In this document: piece by piece, positions 21,166 to 31,529 of the stretch | Layout of the letters: every line of letters begins with the position of its first letter | Position numbering within the stretch: position 1 is the stretch's first letter | Origin: Closterium sp. NIES-65 | Lineage: Eukaryota; Streptophyta; Zygnematophyceae; Desmidiales; Closteriaceae | Length of the DNA stretch: 64,000 nt | Assembly (NCBI GenBank): GCA_948144175.1 | Contig: CANXME010002538.1 | Location: 1,021,501 to 1,085,500, forward strand | Direction of reading: 5' to 3' | The notes under the pieces: generated by a model | Seen by the model: only the letters and a program-made list of their open reading frames with translations | Database searches by the model: none | What the model was told of the DNA's origin: nothing | Position numbers and translations under genes: made by a program

Positions 21166-23188
21166 GGCGTGTGTCCGCGACTTGTCTGCGGACAAGCTGT
21201 CCCGTCGTGCTGCTCCCTGTGTCTTCCAGGGCTTCCCCCCTGACACCTCCGGGTGGCAGTTCTACCACCCCACCTCTCGGCGTGTTCTGTCCTCCCAGGA
21301 CGTCACGTTCGACGAGTCGGTCCCCTTCTACCGCCTCTTCCCCTACCGCACTCCGTCCCTCCCCCCGCCGCCCCTCTTCCTGGTCCCAGGTCCTCCCTTG
21401 GTAGACCCTCTCCCCCCTCAGGGCCCTGCCCCTTCAGGTGTGTCTCAGGTAGACGCGGTCAAGCCTGTCGAGGTCACTGGTGACTCTGGTGCTGCTGGGG
21501 GTGCGGAGCCTGGGGGTGCGGAGCCTGGGGGTGCGGAGCCTGGGGGTGTGGGGCCTGGGGGTGCTGAGACTGGGGGTGCTGAGCCTGGGGGTGCTGAGAC
21601 TGGGGGTGCTGAGCCTGGGGGTGCTGAGCCTGGAGGTACTGAGCCTGGGGGTGCTGTGCCTGGGGGTGCTGCGCCTGGAGTTGCAGAGTCTGGGGGTGCT
21701 GAGCCTGTGGGTGCTATTCCTGGCGGTTCTCCGAGTCCTTCTTCTCGCCAGGAGCAGCTTTCTCCACTGGAGCTGCGTGAGTGGTTTGCCCGGCGCTGGA
21801 GGCGAGCTGCTGCTGCTGGAGGTGCTGCGGGTGCTGGAGTTTCTACTGCTGCTGAGGGAGCTGGTGCCGCGGGTCCCGGAGGTGCTCGTACTGGGAGTAC
21901 TGGAGCTGCCGGGCCTGGAGGTGCCTCTGGAGCTGGAGCTGCTGAGGGTGCTCCCGCGGAGTCTGCTGCTGGCGGTCCTGCTGAGGGTACTCCTGGCGCT
22001 GCTGGAGGTACTGGGGTTGGGGCTGCTGCTGGTGCTGGTGCTGCCGCCGGGGGTGCTGGTGCTGTCGCTGAGTCTGCTGCTGGCGGTCCTGCTGAGGGTG
22101 CTGCTGGTGCTACTGGTGGTGCTGGTGTTGGAGCTACGACTGGTCCTGGTGCTGTCCCTGCTGTGTCTGGAGTTGCTGCGCGGCCTCGGCCGTACTTCGT
22201 TCCGCTCCTTCAGCAGGTGCTTGGTCTCCCGTCTTCCTCTGGTTCGTCTCCTCCCCTAGCGTGTCCGCAGCCTGTCCAGTCCCAGCTCCAGCTACAGCCC
22301 GGCTCCCCCCTACCTGCTCCGTCTTCCTACACTGGTCCTACTGGAGGTCTTGCTGAGCGTCGTGCGCCTGCGTCTAGGCCTGCGTCGCCTGTCCGTGCTG
22401 CTCGCCCTCGTGGTCGTGGTTCGCGTCAGCGTCCTCCTCCTGTCCCTGGCACGCACCAGATGTCTCTGCGTCCGTCCACTGCTCCTCTGCGTGCCTCTTT
22501 GCCTTCTCCTCCTGCGTCTTCCCTTCCTACTCTTGCCGACCCGGAGTCGGACTCTCTTCGTGCTGCCAGACCTACTGTCACGCGTCTTCTTGCTACTGTT
22601 GTCACTGACCCTTCCTTTGAGTCAGCTGCTGCGTCTGCCTTGGTTGCTGAGCTGGTTGACTTTGCTGCCGCGTGTCGTCTAGACTACGCCGCCAGTCTTG
22701 TTGCTGAGTCAGAGTCTGCCGCGCCCGCGTCTACTGAGTCTGCATCTACTGCGTCTGCGTCTGCCTGTCCTCCGTCCGTCGGGGGTGACTGTGCTCTTGG
22801 CACGGACGTCCTTGAGGACAGGCAGGAGGAGTTCCAGTGCTTAGCCGCCGCTTCGCCCCATCTCGTGTCCATGCTTGTTGCCCCTGAGGGAGACCCGGAT
22901 GCTCTAGACATCCCGACCCCACGCTCTTACGCAGAGGCGATGGCCGGTCCCTACTCCTCTCAGTGGCAGTCAGCCATGGACGCAGAGATGGCCTCCTGGA
23001 AGTCCACAGGCACCTACGTAGACGAGGTTCCCCCTCCTGGGGCGAACATCGTCAGTGGCATGTGGATTTTCAGGGTGAAGCGGCCGCCGGGTTCTCCGCC
23101 TGTCTTCAAGGCGCGCTACGTGGCTCGTGGCTTCAGTCAGCGACAGGGAGTTGACTTCTTTCAAACCTTCTCCCCGACCCCGAAGATG
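21166..23188 (+). pseudogene. RE3 integrase tail, GGAEP spacer and RT N-terminus, copy 1
   Basis: Continues the integrase tail in another frame (RDLSADKLSRRAAPC, WQFYHPTSRRV). Next come the GGAEP array (21481-21725), the Gly/Ala tract, the [14 protein letters not shown] linker, GTDVLEDRQEEFQC, MDAEMASWKST and the RT entry WIFRVKRPP to FSPTPKM. At 23188/23189 it jumps without loss of frame back to late gag. This copy therefore lacks RT motifs A to E. Confidence 0.85.
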
Positions 23189-24775
23189 GGTGACTGTTAC
23201 CGGTGTTTCCCGCCCGACCCGGGCATTGGTACCGCGGCTCTAGGTGCTGTTGAGGCCACTGCTCCAGGTGCTGGTGAGGTTGTTGCTCTAGGTGCCAGTG
23301 AGTCTGTGTCCTCAGGTACTGGTGAGTTTGCTCTCTCAGGTACTGCGTCGGCCCCTCCCTCCCTCACCTTCACTCTTGACTCAGGAGCGTCTCGCTCCTT
23401 CTTTCAAGACCGCACCACATTCACGCCGCTTAGTCAGCCAGTGGCAGTCTCTCTGGCGGACCCCTCTGGGGGTCCTGTTCTGGCTCGCTACTCTACTGTC
23501 CTTCCGTGCCCAGCGGTCCCGTCTGGCTCCCTGTCCGGTCTCTACCTCCCCTCGTTCTCTACGAACTTGGTGGCGGGTCCTGACCTACAGGATGCAGGGG
23601 TTGACCAGTTCACCCCTGCGCGCCGACGGGACACCCACTGCACGGACGCGGACACGGGTCGGCACTTGACCACGTTCACACGTGGGCCGGGGTCGAGCTT
23701 GTACACACTCACTGTTCCGTCTCCTCCTTCTGCGTCTGGCCAGGTAGCTGCGTTGGGTCAGGTGTTTGCTGCAGCGTCCAGGTCTGGTCCTGAGTCTGCC
23801 CCCTGCTCGTGTCGCAGCCTGTCCCACGAGACCCTCCTGTGGCACCACCGCATGGGTCACCCCTCCCTGCCTCGTCTTCGGGGCATGGCCTCTTGCCTCC
23901 TTGTCTCTGGTCTTCCCCGGTCCCTCCCTCCCCTTCCTCCGGGGCCTGGCCCTCCCTGTGTCCCCTGTGTCGAGGGTCGCCTGCGGGCTACCCCTCACTC
24001 CTCCTCCTTCCTTCCGACGGAGGCCCCGCTGCAGACACTTCACATGGACGTGTGGGGCCCAGCCCGCGTCCGTGGGCAGGGTCACGAGAGCTACTTCCTG
24101 CTGGTGGTTGACGACTACTCGCGCTACACCACAGTCTTCCCCTTGTGCAGCAAGGGTGAGGTCACTGAGGTGTTGATCGACTGGATCCGCGCAGCTCGTC
24201 TCCAGCTCAGGCGGAGCTTTGGCTCGGACTTTCCTGTTTTGCGTCTGCACTCGGACAGAGGCGGAGAGTTCTCCTCCGGCCTCCTGCGAGCCTACTGTCG
24301 TGCACGAGGCATCCGCCAGACCTTCACGCTTCCGGACTCTCCACAGCAGAATGGGATTGCTGAGCGCCGCATCGGCATTGTCATGGACGTCGCCCGTACG
24401 TCAATGGTGCATGCGGCTGCCCCCCATTTTCTGTGGCCGTTTGCGATTCGGTACACCGCGCATCAGATCAACCTTCAGCCCAGGGTCTCCAGACCGGAGA
24501 CCTCCCCATCTCTACTGTGGACGGGGAAGGTTGGCGATGCGTCGGCGTTCCGTGTCTGGGGATCTCGGGCGTTTGTCCGCGACTTGTCTGCGGACAAGCT
24601 GTCCCGTCGTGCTGCTCCTTGCGTCTTCCTGGGTTTCCCCCCTGACGCACCTGGGTGGCAGTTTTACCACCCCACCTCTCGTCGTGTTCTGTCCTCCCAG
24701 GACGTCACGTTCGACGAGTCGGTTCCCTTCTACCGGCTCTTCCCCTACCGCACTCTGTCCCTCCCCCCGCCGCCC
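23189..24775 (+). pseudogene. RE3 late gag, protease and integrase, copy 2
   Basis: In frame with the upstream truncated RT. It carries CYRC, PR motif LDSGASRSFF (23380), the integrase zinc motif and MDVWG, RLHSDRGGEF and NGIAERR, then the complete tail RVWGSRAFVRDLSADKLS and WQFYHPTSRRVLSSQDVTFDES. The frame shifts at about 24773 (LPPPPSLPG). This is the better preserved of the two integrases in RE3, with all D,D,E residues visible. Confidence 0.85.
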
Positions 24776-25862
24776 TCTCTTCCTGGTCCCAGGTCCTCCC
24801 TTGGTAGACCCCCTCCCCCCTCAGGGCCCTGCCCCTTCAGGTGTGTCTCACATAGACGCGGTCGAGCCTGTCGAGGTCACTGGTGACTCTGGTGCTGCTG
24901 GGGGTGCGGAGCCTGGGGGTGCGGAGCCTGGGGTTGTGGGGCCTGGGGGTGCTGAGACTGGGGGTGCTGAGCCTAGGGGTGCTGAGACTGGGGGTGCTGA
25001 GCCTGGGGGTGCTGAGCCTGGGGGTGCTGAGCCTGGAGGTACTGAGCCTGGGGGTGCTGTGCCTGGGGGTGCTGCGCCTGGAGTTGCAGAGTCTGGGGGT
25101 GCTGAGCCTGTGGGTGCTGTTCCTGGCGGTTCTCCAAGTCCTTCTTTTCGCCAGGAGCAGCTTTCTCTACTGGAGCTGCGTGAGTGGTTTGCCCGGCGCT
25201 GGAGGCGAGCTGCTGCTGCTGGAGGTGCTGCGGGTGCTGGAGTTTCTACTGCTGCTGAGGGAGCTGGTGCCGCAGGTCCCGGAGGTGCTCGTACTGGGAG
25301 TACTGGAGCTGCCGGGCCTGGAGGTGCCTCTGGAGCTGGAGCTGCTGAGGGTGCTCCCGCGGAGTCTGCTGCTGGCGGTCCTGCTGAGGGTACTCCTGGC
25401 TCTGCTGGAGGTACTGGGGTTGGGGCTGCTGCTGGTGCTGGTGCTGCCGCCGGGGGTGCTGGTGCTGTCGCTGAGTCTGCTGCTGGCGGTCCTGCTGAGG
25501 GTGCTGCTGGTGCTACTGGTGGTGCTGGTGTTGGAGCTACGACTGGTCCTGGTGCTGTCCCTGCTGTGTCTGGAGCTGCTGCGCGGCCTCGGCCGTACTT
25601 CGTTCCGCTCCTTCAGCAGGTGCTTGGTCTCCCGTCTTCCTCTAGTTCGTCTCCTCCCCTAGCGTGTCCGCAGCCTGTCCAGTCCCAGCTCCAGCTACAG
25701 CCCGGCTCCCCCCTACCTGCTCCGTCTTCCTACACTGGTCCTACTGGAGGTCTTGCTGAGCGTCGTGCGCCTGCGTCTAGGCCTGCGTCGCCTGTCCGTG
25801 CTGCTCGCCCTCGTGGTCGTGGTTCGCGTCAGCGTCCTCCTCCTGTCCCTGGCACGCACTAG
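24776..25862 (+). pseudogene. RE3 GGAEP spacer and linker, copy 2
   Basis: The frame runs from [16 protein letters not shown] through the 15-nt array (24881-25125) and the EWFARRWRR segment. It continues through the Gly/Ala tract and [17 protein letters not shown] to a TAG at 25860, where copy 1 has CAG. Array unit order differs slightly from copy 1 (one GGAEP-type unit lost and another added), which shows the array changes faster than its flanks. Confidence 0.8.
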
Positions 25863-27893
25863 ATGTCTCTGCGTCCGTCCACTGCTCCTCTGCGTGCCTC
25901 TTTGCCTTCTCCTCCTGCGTCTTCCCTTCCTACTCTTGCCGACCCGGAGTCGGACTCTCTTCGTGCTGCCAGTACTACTGGCACGCGTCTTCTTGCTACT
26001 GCTGTCACTGACCCTTTCTTTGAGTCAGCTGCTGCGTCTGCCTCGGTTGCTGAGCTGGTTGACTTTGCTGCCGCGTGTTGTCTAGACTACGCCGCCAGTC
26101 TTGTTGCTGAGTCAGAGTTTGCCGCGTCCGCGTCTACTGAGTCTGCGTCTACTGCGTCTGCGTCTGCCTGCCCTCCGTCCGTCGGGGGTGACTGTGCTCT
26201 TGGCACGGACGTCCTTGAGGACAGGCAGGAGGAGTTTCAGTGCTTAGCCGCCGCTTCGCCCCATCTCGTGTCCATGCTTGTTGCCCCTGAGGGAGACCCG
26301 GATGCTCTAGACATCCCGACCCCACGCTCTTACGCTGAGGCGATGGCCGGTCCCTACTCCTCTCAGTGGCAGTCAACCATGGACGCAGAGATGGCCTCCT
26401 GGAAGTCCACAGGCACCTACGTAGACGAGGTTCCCCCTCCTGGGGCGAACATCGTCAGTGGCATGTGGATTTTCAGGGTGAAGCGGCCGCCGGGTTCTCC
26501 GCCTGTCTTCAAGGCGCGCTACGTGGCTCATGGCTTCAGTCAGCGACAGGGAGTTGACTTCTTTCAGACCTTCTCCCCGACCCCGAAGATGACCACTCTT
26601 CAGGTTCTGCTGCACGTCGCTGCTCAGCGTGACTACGAGCTACACTCTCTTGACTTCAGCACTGCTTTCCTGCAGGGCCGCCTGCACGAGGAGATCTGGC
26701 TGCGCCGCCCTCCTGGCTTCACTGGGTCGTTCCCTCCTGGTACCCAGTGGAGCCTCCGCCAGCCAGTCTACGGTCTCCGCCAGGCGCCGCGCGAGTGGCA
26801 CGACACACTGAGGACTACACTTGCGGCTCTTGGGTTTGCTCCTTCTACTGCTGACCCGTCGCTGTTTCTACGCACCAACACCTCGCTGCCGCCGTTCTAC
26901 ATCCTCGTGTACGTCGAGGACTTGGTCTTTGCCACTGCGGACACTGCCGCACTCGCCCACGTGAAGTCCGAGCTGCAGAAGAGACACACGTGCACAGACT
27001 TGGGTGAACTGACAAGCTATCTTGGCTTGCGGATCACCCGGGACAGAGCACGCCGCACCATTACCCTGACTCAGTCACACATGGTGCAGCAGGTCCTTCA
27101 GCGCTTCGGCTTCACGTACTCCTCGCCTCAGTCCACTCCTCTGCCTACGGGACACTCGCTCTCAGCTCTGCCTTCGGATGAGTCCGTAGAGTCGAGTGGT
27201 CCGTATCCAGAGCTTGTGGGCTGCCTCATGTACCTGATGACCTGCACTCGACCTGACCTCGCATACCCTCTCAGCATCTTAGCACGCTATGTTGCTCCCG
27301 GCCGTCACCGGAAGGAGCACATGGATGCAGCTAAGAGGGTGTTGCGCTACTTGTGCAGTACGTCAGGCATGGGGCTAGTGCTTGGAGGGCGAGAGCGGCC
27401 TGTGCTCACTGGGCACTCAGACGCTTCTTCGGCTGACGACCAGGCTACTCAGCGGTCGTCCCAGGGTTACACCTTCAGTCTTGGCTCTGGCTCTGTCTCT
27501 TGGCGCTCTACTCGCTCTTCTTCTGTTCTCAGCTCCAGCTGTGAGGCTGAGATCTACGCCACGGCCATGGCTGCCCAGGAGCTTCGCTGGCTCACCTACC
27601 TGCTGACTGACCTTGGAGAGCGGCCTCGTTCTCCTCCAGTGCTGTACGTCGACAACAAGGCAACCATTGCCTTGTGTGAGGAGCACAGACTGGAGCACAG
27701 GACGAAGCACATTGCTCTGCGCTACTTCCTTGCTCGAGAGCTGCAGCAGCGCAGTCAGCTTCTTCCGCGTTTCGTGGCCACTGAGGCCAACACTGCTGAT
27801 GTGTTCACCAAGGCACTTCCGCCTCGTGACCATCAGCGCTTTTGCACTCTACTTGGTCTTGTGCCCACTGGGCCTCACTTGCTCACCTCTTGA
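25863..27893 (+). CDS. RE3 reverse transcriptase-RNase H, long open frame, altered YVDD
   Basis: An uninterrupted 676-codon frame from MSLRPSTAP to LLTS and TGA. It carries the linker tail (GTDVLEDRQEEFQC), MDAEMASWKST, WIFRVKRPPGSPPVFKARYV, motif A in SLDFSTAFLQG, and YGLRQAPREWHDTL. The catalytic box reads YVEDLVFAT near 26910, so the first Asp of YVDD is Glu. RNase H follows with TGHSDASSADD, SCEAEIYA, VLYVDNKA, RTKHIALRYF and TADVFTKALPP. It is the longest intact pol segment in the window, but the Glu substitution should impair RT. It has no independent promoter and would be translated only as part of the polyprotein. Confidence 0.85.
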   Translation: MSLRPSTAPLRASLPSPPASSLPTLADPESDSLRAASTTGTRLLATAVTDPFFESAAASASVAELVDFAAACCLDYAASLVAESEFAASASTESASTASASACPPSVGGDCALGTDVLEDRQEEFQCLAAASPHLVSMLVAPEGDPDALDIPTPRSYAEAMAGPYSSQWQSTMDAEMASWKSTGTYVDEVPPPGANIVSGMWIFRVKRPPGSPPVFKARYVAHGFSQRQGVDFFQTFSPTPKMTTLQVLLHVAAQRDYELHSLDFSTAFLQGRLHEEIWLRRPPGFTGSFPPGTQWSLRQPVYGLRQAPREWHDTLRTTLAALGFAPSTADPSLFLRTNTSLPPFYILVYVEDLVFATADTAALAHVKSELQKRHTCTDLGELTSYLGLRITRDRARRTITLTQSHMVQQVLQRFGFTYSSPQSTPLPTGHSLSALPSDESVESSGPYPELVGCLMYLMTCTRPDLAYPLSILARYVAPGRHRKEHMDAAKRVLRYLCSTSGMGLVLGGRERPVLTGHSDASSADDQATQRSSQGYTFSLGSGSVSWRSTRSSSVLSSSCEAEIYATAMAAQELRWLTYLLTDLGERPRSPPVLYVDNKATIALCEEHRLEHRTKHIALRYFLARELQQRSQLLPRFVATEANTADVFTKALPPRDHQRFCTLLGLVPTGPHLLTS

Positions 27894-28104
27894 CCTTGCT
27901 TGTACTGTTGCATATATATATACCTGCTCTTACTTGTTTAGGCTTATTATATATATATGCTCTACTGCATGTGAACTGGCCTTGTGGCCTTGAACTTGTG
28001 CTCGAAATTTGTGTGGTATCCTTGAGATCCACCCTGAGCTTGTTTTGCCTTGCTTTGCTCTTCTTGACTGGTCTTGTGACCCCTTTTTCTCCCCCACTTT
28101 GCCT

Positions 28105-28113
28105 ATGGGGGTG
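28105..28113 (+). promoter_or_regulatory. RE3 polypurine tract
   Basis: ATGGGGGTG directly precedes the 3' LTR, in the family context CCCCCACTTTGCCTATGGGGGTG-TGTCA. Confidence 0.8.
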
Positions 28114-28245
28114 TGTCAGATTATACTTGCTGATGCATGTAATATAGGCTGTTGTGGGGTAGACCGTAGAGGGTACAACCCAATTAGGGTTGGTACTTGT
28201 ATCTTTGTTTCGATTCATAGTGCATCTCATTCTCTCAATCCAACA
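28114..28245 (+). repeat. RE3 3' LTR
   Basis: 132 bp, TGTCAGATTATACTTGC...CTCAATCCAACA. Five substitutions from the 5' copy. Followed by the CTCCA duplication and the resumed RE2 RNase H. Confidence 0.95.
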
Positions 28246-28250
28246 CTCCA

Positions 28251-28505
28251 GTGCTGTACGTCGACAACAAGGCAACCATTGCCTTGTGTGAGGAGCACAG
28301 ACTGGAGCACAGGACGAAGCACATTGCTCTACGCTACTTTTTTGCTCGAGAGCTGCAGCAGCGTGGTCAGCTTCGTCTGCGTTACGTGGCCACTGAGGCC
28401 AACACTGCTGATGTGTTCACCAAGGCGCTTCCGCCTTGTGACCATCAGCGCTTTTGCATTCTTCTAGGCCTTGTGCCCACTGGGCCTCACTTGCTTACCT
28501 CTTGA
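28251..28505 (+). pseudogene. RE2 RNase H C-terminus, resumed after RE3
   Basis: VLYVDNKATIALCEEHRLEH, RTKHIALRYFFAR, YVATEANTADVFTKALPP and LLTS, then TGA at 28503. It is the continuation of the domain cut at 17243. It carries the last part of the copia RNase H, including the Asp in VDNKA. The 3' UTR downstream contains TATATATA and a conserved ...CTTGTGACCCC block shared with RE3 and RE9. Confidence 0.9.
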
Positions 28506-28710
28506 CCTTGCTTGTACTGTTGCATATATATACCTGCTCTTGCTTGTCTAGCACTGTTATATATATGCTCTCCTACACGTGAACTGGCCTTGTGGCCTTG
28601 AACTTGTGCTCGGAATGTGTGGTGACGTTGAGATCCACCCTGAGCTTGCTTTGCTTTGTTTTGGTTTGCTGGACTGGTCTTGTGACCCCTTGTTCTCCCC
28701 CACTTTGCCT

Positions 28711-28719
28711 ATGGGGGTG
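28711..28719 (+). promoter_or_regulatory. RE2 polypurine tract
   Basis: ATGGGGGTG abuts TGTCAGATT of the 3' LTR. Confidence 0.8.
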
Positions 28720-28853
28720 TGTCAGATTATTGTAGCTGATGCATGTTTTGTAGGCTACAATGGGGTAGCCCATATTGGGTACAACCCAATTAGGGTTGGT
28801 ACTTGTACTGTTTTTGTTTCATAGTTCAACCATTCATGTTACCTATTCTGAGA
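28720..28853 (+). repeat. RE2 3' LTR
   Basis: 134 bp, TGTCAGATTATTG...CCTATTCTGAGA, six substitutions from the 5' LTR. Followed by the GGTAA duplication. Confidence 0.93.
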
Positions 28854-28858
28854 GGTAA

Positions 28859-30249
28859 TTTGTGGCATGAGAAATGTCATTTCATTTTGCATTTTGTGCG
28901 TTGCGTTTTCATTTGTCATTGCATTTTGTGTTTGTGCATTTTCAGTTTCGTGTTCACTGTTCTCATGATGCGCTCAAATGAGGCTCACATGATGCGCTCA
29001 AATGAAGCTCTCATGAAGCGCTCAAATGAGGCTCCCATGATGCGCTCAAATGAAAGCTCAAATGAAAGCTCTCATGAAGCTCCAATGAGCCTCAAATGAG
29101 CTTCCCATAAAAGTTTGTGTGTAATGTTTCGTGCGTGGCTCATGCGAGCGAGTGGTGTATCGTGGGGCGTTTTTGTTGAGGTCAATATTTTGACTAGTCA
29201 AGGGGCTGCTGCTGACTTTCGCGCTGGTCAAACACGCAAAATCTTGACCACGCGTGGGGTCCTGATTTCGCGTGTGGGCCCTGAGGGCCCGAGCGTGTGC
29301 TCGCGCACTGTTGCGAGCGTGGCAGGGCCCACGATCGCAACAAAACAGAGCGAATGATCGCCCTGCCCACGCGCAGTACAGCACGACCAGTTTGTCTGGT
29401 TGTGCATGATTGCGCACCTGAGGGGTGCGCGTGTGTTTGGGGGGGTGCCAAGGGATAGTGAGGGATGCTCGAGGTTTGACTCGAGATTTCAGTTGAATAA
29501 CTGAATCTCAAAGTCACGTCCTTTTCTGTCGTGGCGTGTGGCACGTGGGGGGTGCTCGGAATTACAGTTGAAAAACTGTATTTCGTGTTGACTCGCGGGA
29601 CAGGTAATTTCTCGCGAACGTCACGCCGCATTGCGGAATGATTTCGCCACAGGTACAATCCGGTTACTCGCATCATTCAACGGTTAAATCCGTTTGACAA
29701 CTGTAAACTCGCGTGACTCACATTGGAGGTACATGTGAGCTATGAGTGTTCATGTGAGGAGTCAGCAGGGGCAATTGTCCTAAGTGAAATTTGAGTACAG
29801 GTTTTTACAAGAGGAGGAAGAAGACAATAGCCCAAGAAGTTGAGCAGCCGTTTTCAAGTACAGCATAGCGAATGTCCGAAATTCAGTTTTACAACTAATT
29901 TGCTATTTCCCTATGCATGTGTGTTAGGCGAAATATAAAACGTGTGCTTGTGCTTGATTGTGTTCAATCATTTCTAGTGGAAATATTTTCTGAATGTCTT
30001 CGACGAGTTAAGTTGCTCTATCAACGTATTGACGTGAAGAGCTTTTCTGCACACGACCCAATCGATCGTCAACGCTCCGCAACTCAGAGTGGGACTACTC
30101 TAGTACTCTTGATTACGTTATACTTAGTAATTCTCTCTACAAAGACGGACCCTTGGATAGGGGCTGGTCTACCAGGCACCCAAGGACCCTTGGAGGTGAC
30201 CCCGTGGAGATTATTAAGTGTACGTTTATCGGTGTATAGAGCCTTCTAG
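28859..30249. other. Spacer between RE2 and RE4
   Basis: No gene recognised. A minisatellite of about 21-24-nt units (CATGATGCGCTCAAATGAGGC and variants) lies at 28965-29100. Two inverted motifs, CAGTTGAATAACTG and CAGTTGAAAAACTG, lie at about 29491 and 29565. I expected the RE4 5' LTR near 30100-30250 but could not find one. Confidence 0.5.
28965..29100 (+). repeat. Minisatellite, CATGATGCGCTCAAATGAGGC type
   Basis: About six imperfect units with ATG(A/C)(T/A)GCGCTCAAATGA(G/A)GCTC cores, degenerating to AAATGAAAGCTC at the end. No coding role is apparent. Confidence 0.75.
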
Positions 30250-30610
30250 ATCCCTTTACCGGTCAACACCCTGGCTGCGCGCCCTGCCTTGCCCGCGCGC
30301 CACTCGTCGCCGCGCCCCCTGCCCTGCCCGCGCACAACTCGCTGCTGCACGCCCTGCCCTGCCCGCGCGCCACTTGCTGCCACGCGCTCTACCCTGCCCG
30401 TGTACAGCTCGCCGCCACGTCACCCTGCCTGCGCGCCGCTAGCCGCCGCTACTCCGCCCTGCCAGCGCGTCGCTTGTTGCCGCGCCACCCTGCCCTGCCT
30501 GTGTGCCGTTCGCTGCCGTGCCGCCCTGCCCTTATCTGCATGTGCGCCGCACTGCTTTGCCCTGCCTGCGAGTTGCCGTGCTGCTAGCTCACTGATTTGC
30601 TTTGCCCGCG
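30250..30610 (+). repeat. RE4 leader repeats
   Basis: Degenerate tandem units of CCCTGCCCTGCCCGCGCGCCACTCGCCGC type, about 30-45 nt. No PBS or LTR precedes them, so the element is 5'-truncated. Confidence 0.7.
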
Positions 30611-31529
30611 ATGGCTACGCTTAGTGCACTCTCGTTCGATGCAGAGGGCCGCCCGATACAGTTCGACGCGTGGCTAGATGACCTGCAGGTGTACTTACTG
30701 AGCGATGCTAAGGACGGTGTCTCGCTGTTTGACCTCACGTCTGGCGCCTCTCCCGCCCCTCCCGACACAGCTGACAGTGCAACTCGCTCACAGTGGCTTG
30801 CCCGTGACGCTGGTGCTTGCCTAGCCGTTCACAACCACCTGCCAATAGTTGAAAGCGCTCACTTTGGCCAGCACAAGACTGCTAAGGCCCTGTACGACGC
30901 CGTAGTCGCTCGTTACTCCTCCCCGACCACTCCTGCTCTAGGCCGCCTTATCCTGCCCTACCTGTTTCCCGAGCTATATGCCTTTGCCACAATCGCCGAC
31001 CTCGTCACTCACCTTCGCACTCGTGATGTCCGCTGCCGAGCCGCGCTTCCTGCCGAGTTTCTAGCCAAGAACCCTCTCCCATGTACATCACACTCTACTA
31101 CATCGTCACCCGCCTCCCTGACTCTCTTAGTGCAGTCAGGGACCTCCTTCTCGCTCTCGACCCCACAGACCTACCTGTCGACCTACTCGAGAAGCACCTT
31201 TTTGTAGCTGAGACCAGCATAGGCGCTGTAGGCACTTCTCGTGGCACTCCTTGCACTCCTTTCTTTGAGGGGTGTTCCCCCTCCCCCCTTGTCCCCTCTG
31301 TCGCTTCTGCTGCTACTGTTGACTTCCTTCGTGTTGAGGAGGTCGGGGCTGCGTCTGCTCCTAGTGGGAGGCACCGCAGCGGCAGGGGCAAGGGAGGCCA
31401 GGGTGGCGGGGGTGGCGGCGGAGAGGTGGCGGTGGTGGTCGTGGGGGTGGTGGTGGAAGTGGAGGCGTGGGTGGCGGCGGTGGTGGCGGCAGTGGGGGTG
31501 GCGGCGGCGGCGATGGTGGCGGCACTAGG
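30611..31529 (+). pseudogene. RE4 gag up to the RE5 insertion
   Basis: ATG at 30611 begins MATLSALSFDAEGRPIQFD, the best-preserved gag start in the window. It continues WLDDLQVYLLSDAKDGVSLFDLTSGAS, YDAVVARYSS, LILPYLFPEL and FLAKNP. A one-base deficit in the C-rich tract at 31069-31080 shifts the frame before MYITLYYIVTRLPDS. The rest runs through EKHLFVAETSI and FEGCSPSPLVPSV into the Gly tract, which also slips frame near 31425. RE5 enters at 31530. Confidence 0.85.

Larger units (their letters stand above)
19791..26591 (+). repeat. 3.4-kb internal tandem duplication in RE3
   Basis: Unit 1 is 19791-23188 and unit 2 is 23189-26591. Both start at GGTGACTGTTACCGGTG (late gag, CYRC) and end at CCGACCCCGAAGATG (early RT). 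The junction is in frame, so one open frame of 1283 codons crosses it (21035-24886). At most 1 bp of microhomology is visible at the join. The units are nearly identical by eye, with scattered substitutions plus the 4-bp deletion in unit 1. Confidence 0.92.
17244..28245 (+). mobile_element. RE3: short-LTR copia with internal 3.4-kb duplication, inserted in RE2
   Basis: LTRs 17244-17375 and 28114-28245 (132 bp each) are flanked by the perfect 5-bp duplication CTCCA (17239-17243 and 28246-28250). Removing 17244-28250 restores the RE2 RNase H frame (PRSPP|VLYVDNKA). Five LTR differences give about 96% identity. The unit is 11.0 kb instead of about 7.6 kb because the segment from late gag to early RT occurs twice in tandem. 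It is a close relative of RE2, so a family member jumped into its own sibling. Confidence 0.95.
10559..28853 (+). mobile_element. RE2: short-LTR Ty1/copia retrotransposon, split by RE3
   Basis: A complete provirus-like unit: 134-bp LTRs at 10559-10692 and 28720-28853, flanked by the identical 5-bp duplication GGTAA (10554-10558 and 28854-28858). Without RE3 it is about 7.3 kb. The order is PBS, two leader arrays, gag, PR, INT, GGAEP array, RT, RH, PPT. Six differences between the LTRs, counted by eye, give about 95.5% identity. Coding defects: missing gag start, C-run frameshift, nonsense codons at 13349 and 15034, frameshifts near 13690 and 16095, further stops in RT, and the RE3 insertion. 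Confidence 0.93.

Noticed and set aside
21480-22259. Leu/Val-rich membrane protein (LGVLSLGVL repeats)
   Set aside because: This is the alternative frame of the GGAEP and Gly/Ala spacer. Its periodicity follows from a repeat unit divisible by three, and the pol frame explains it.
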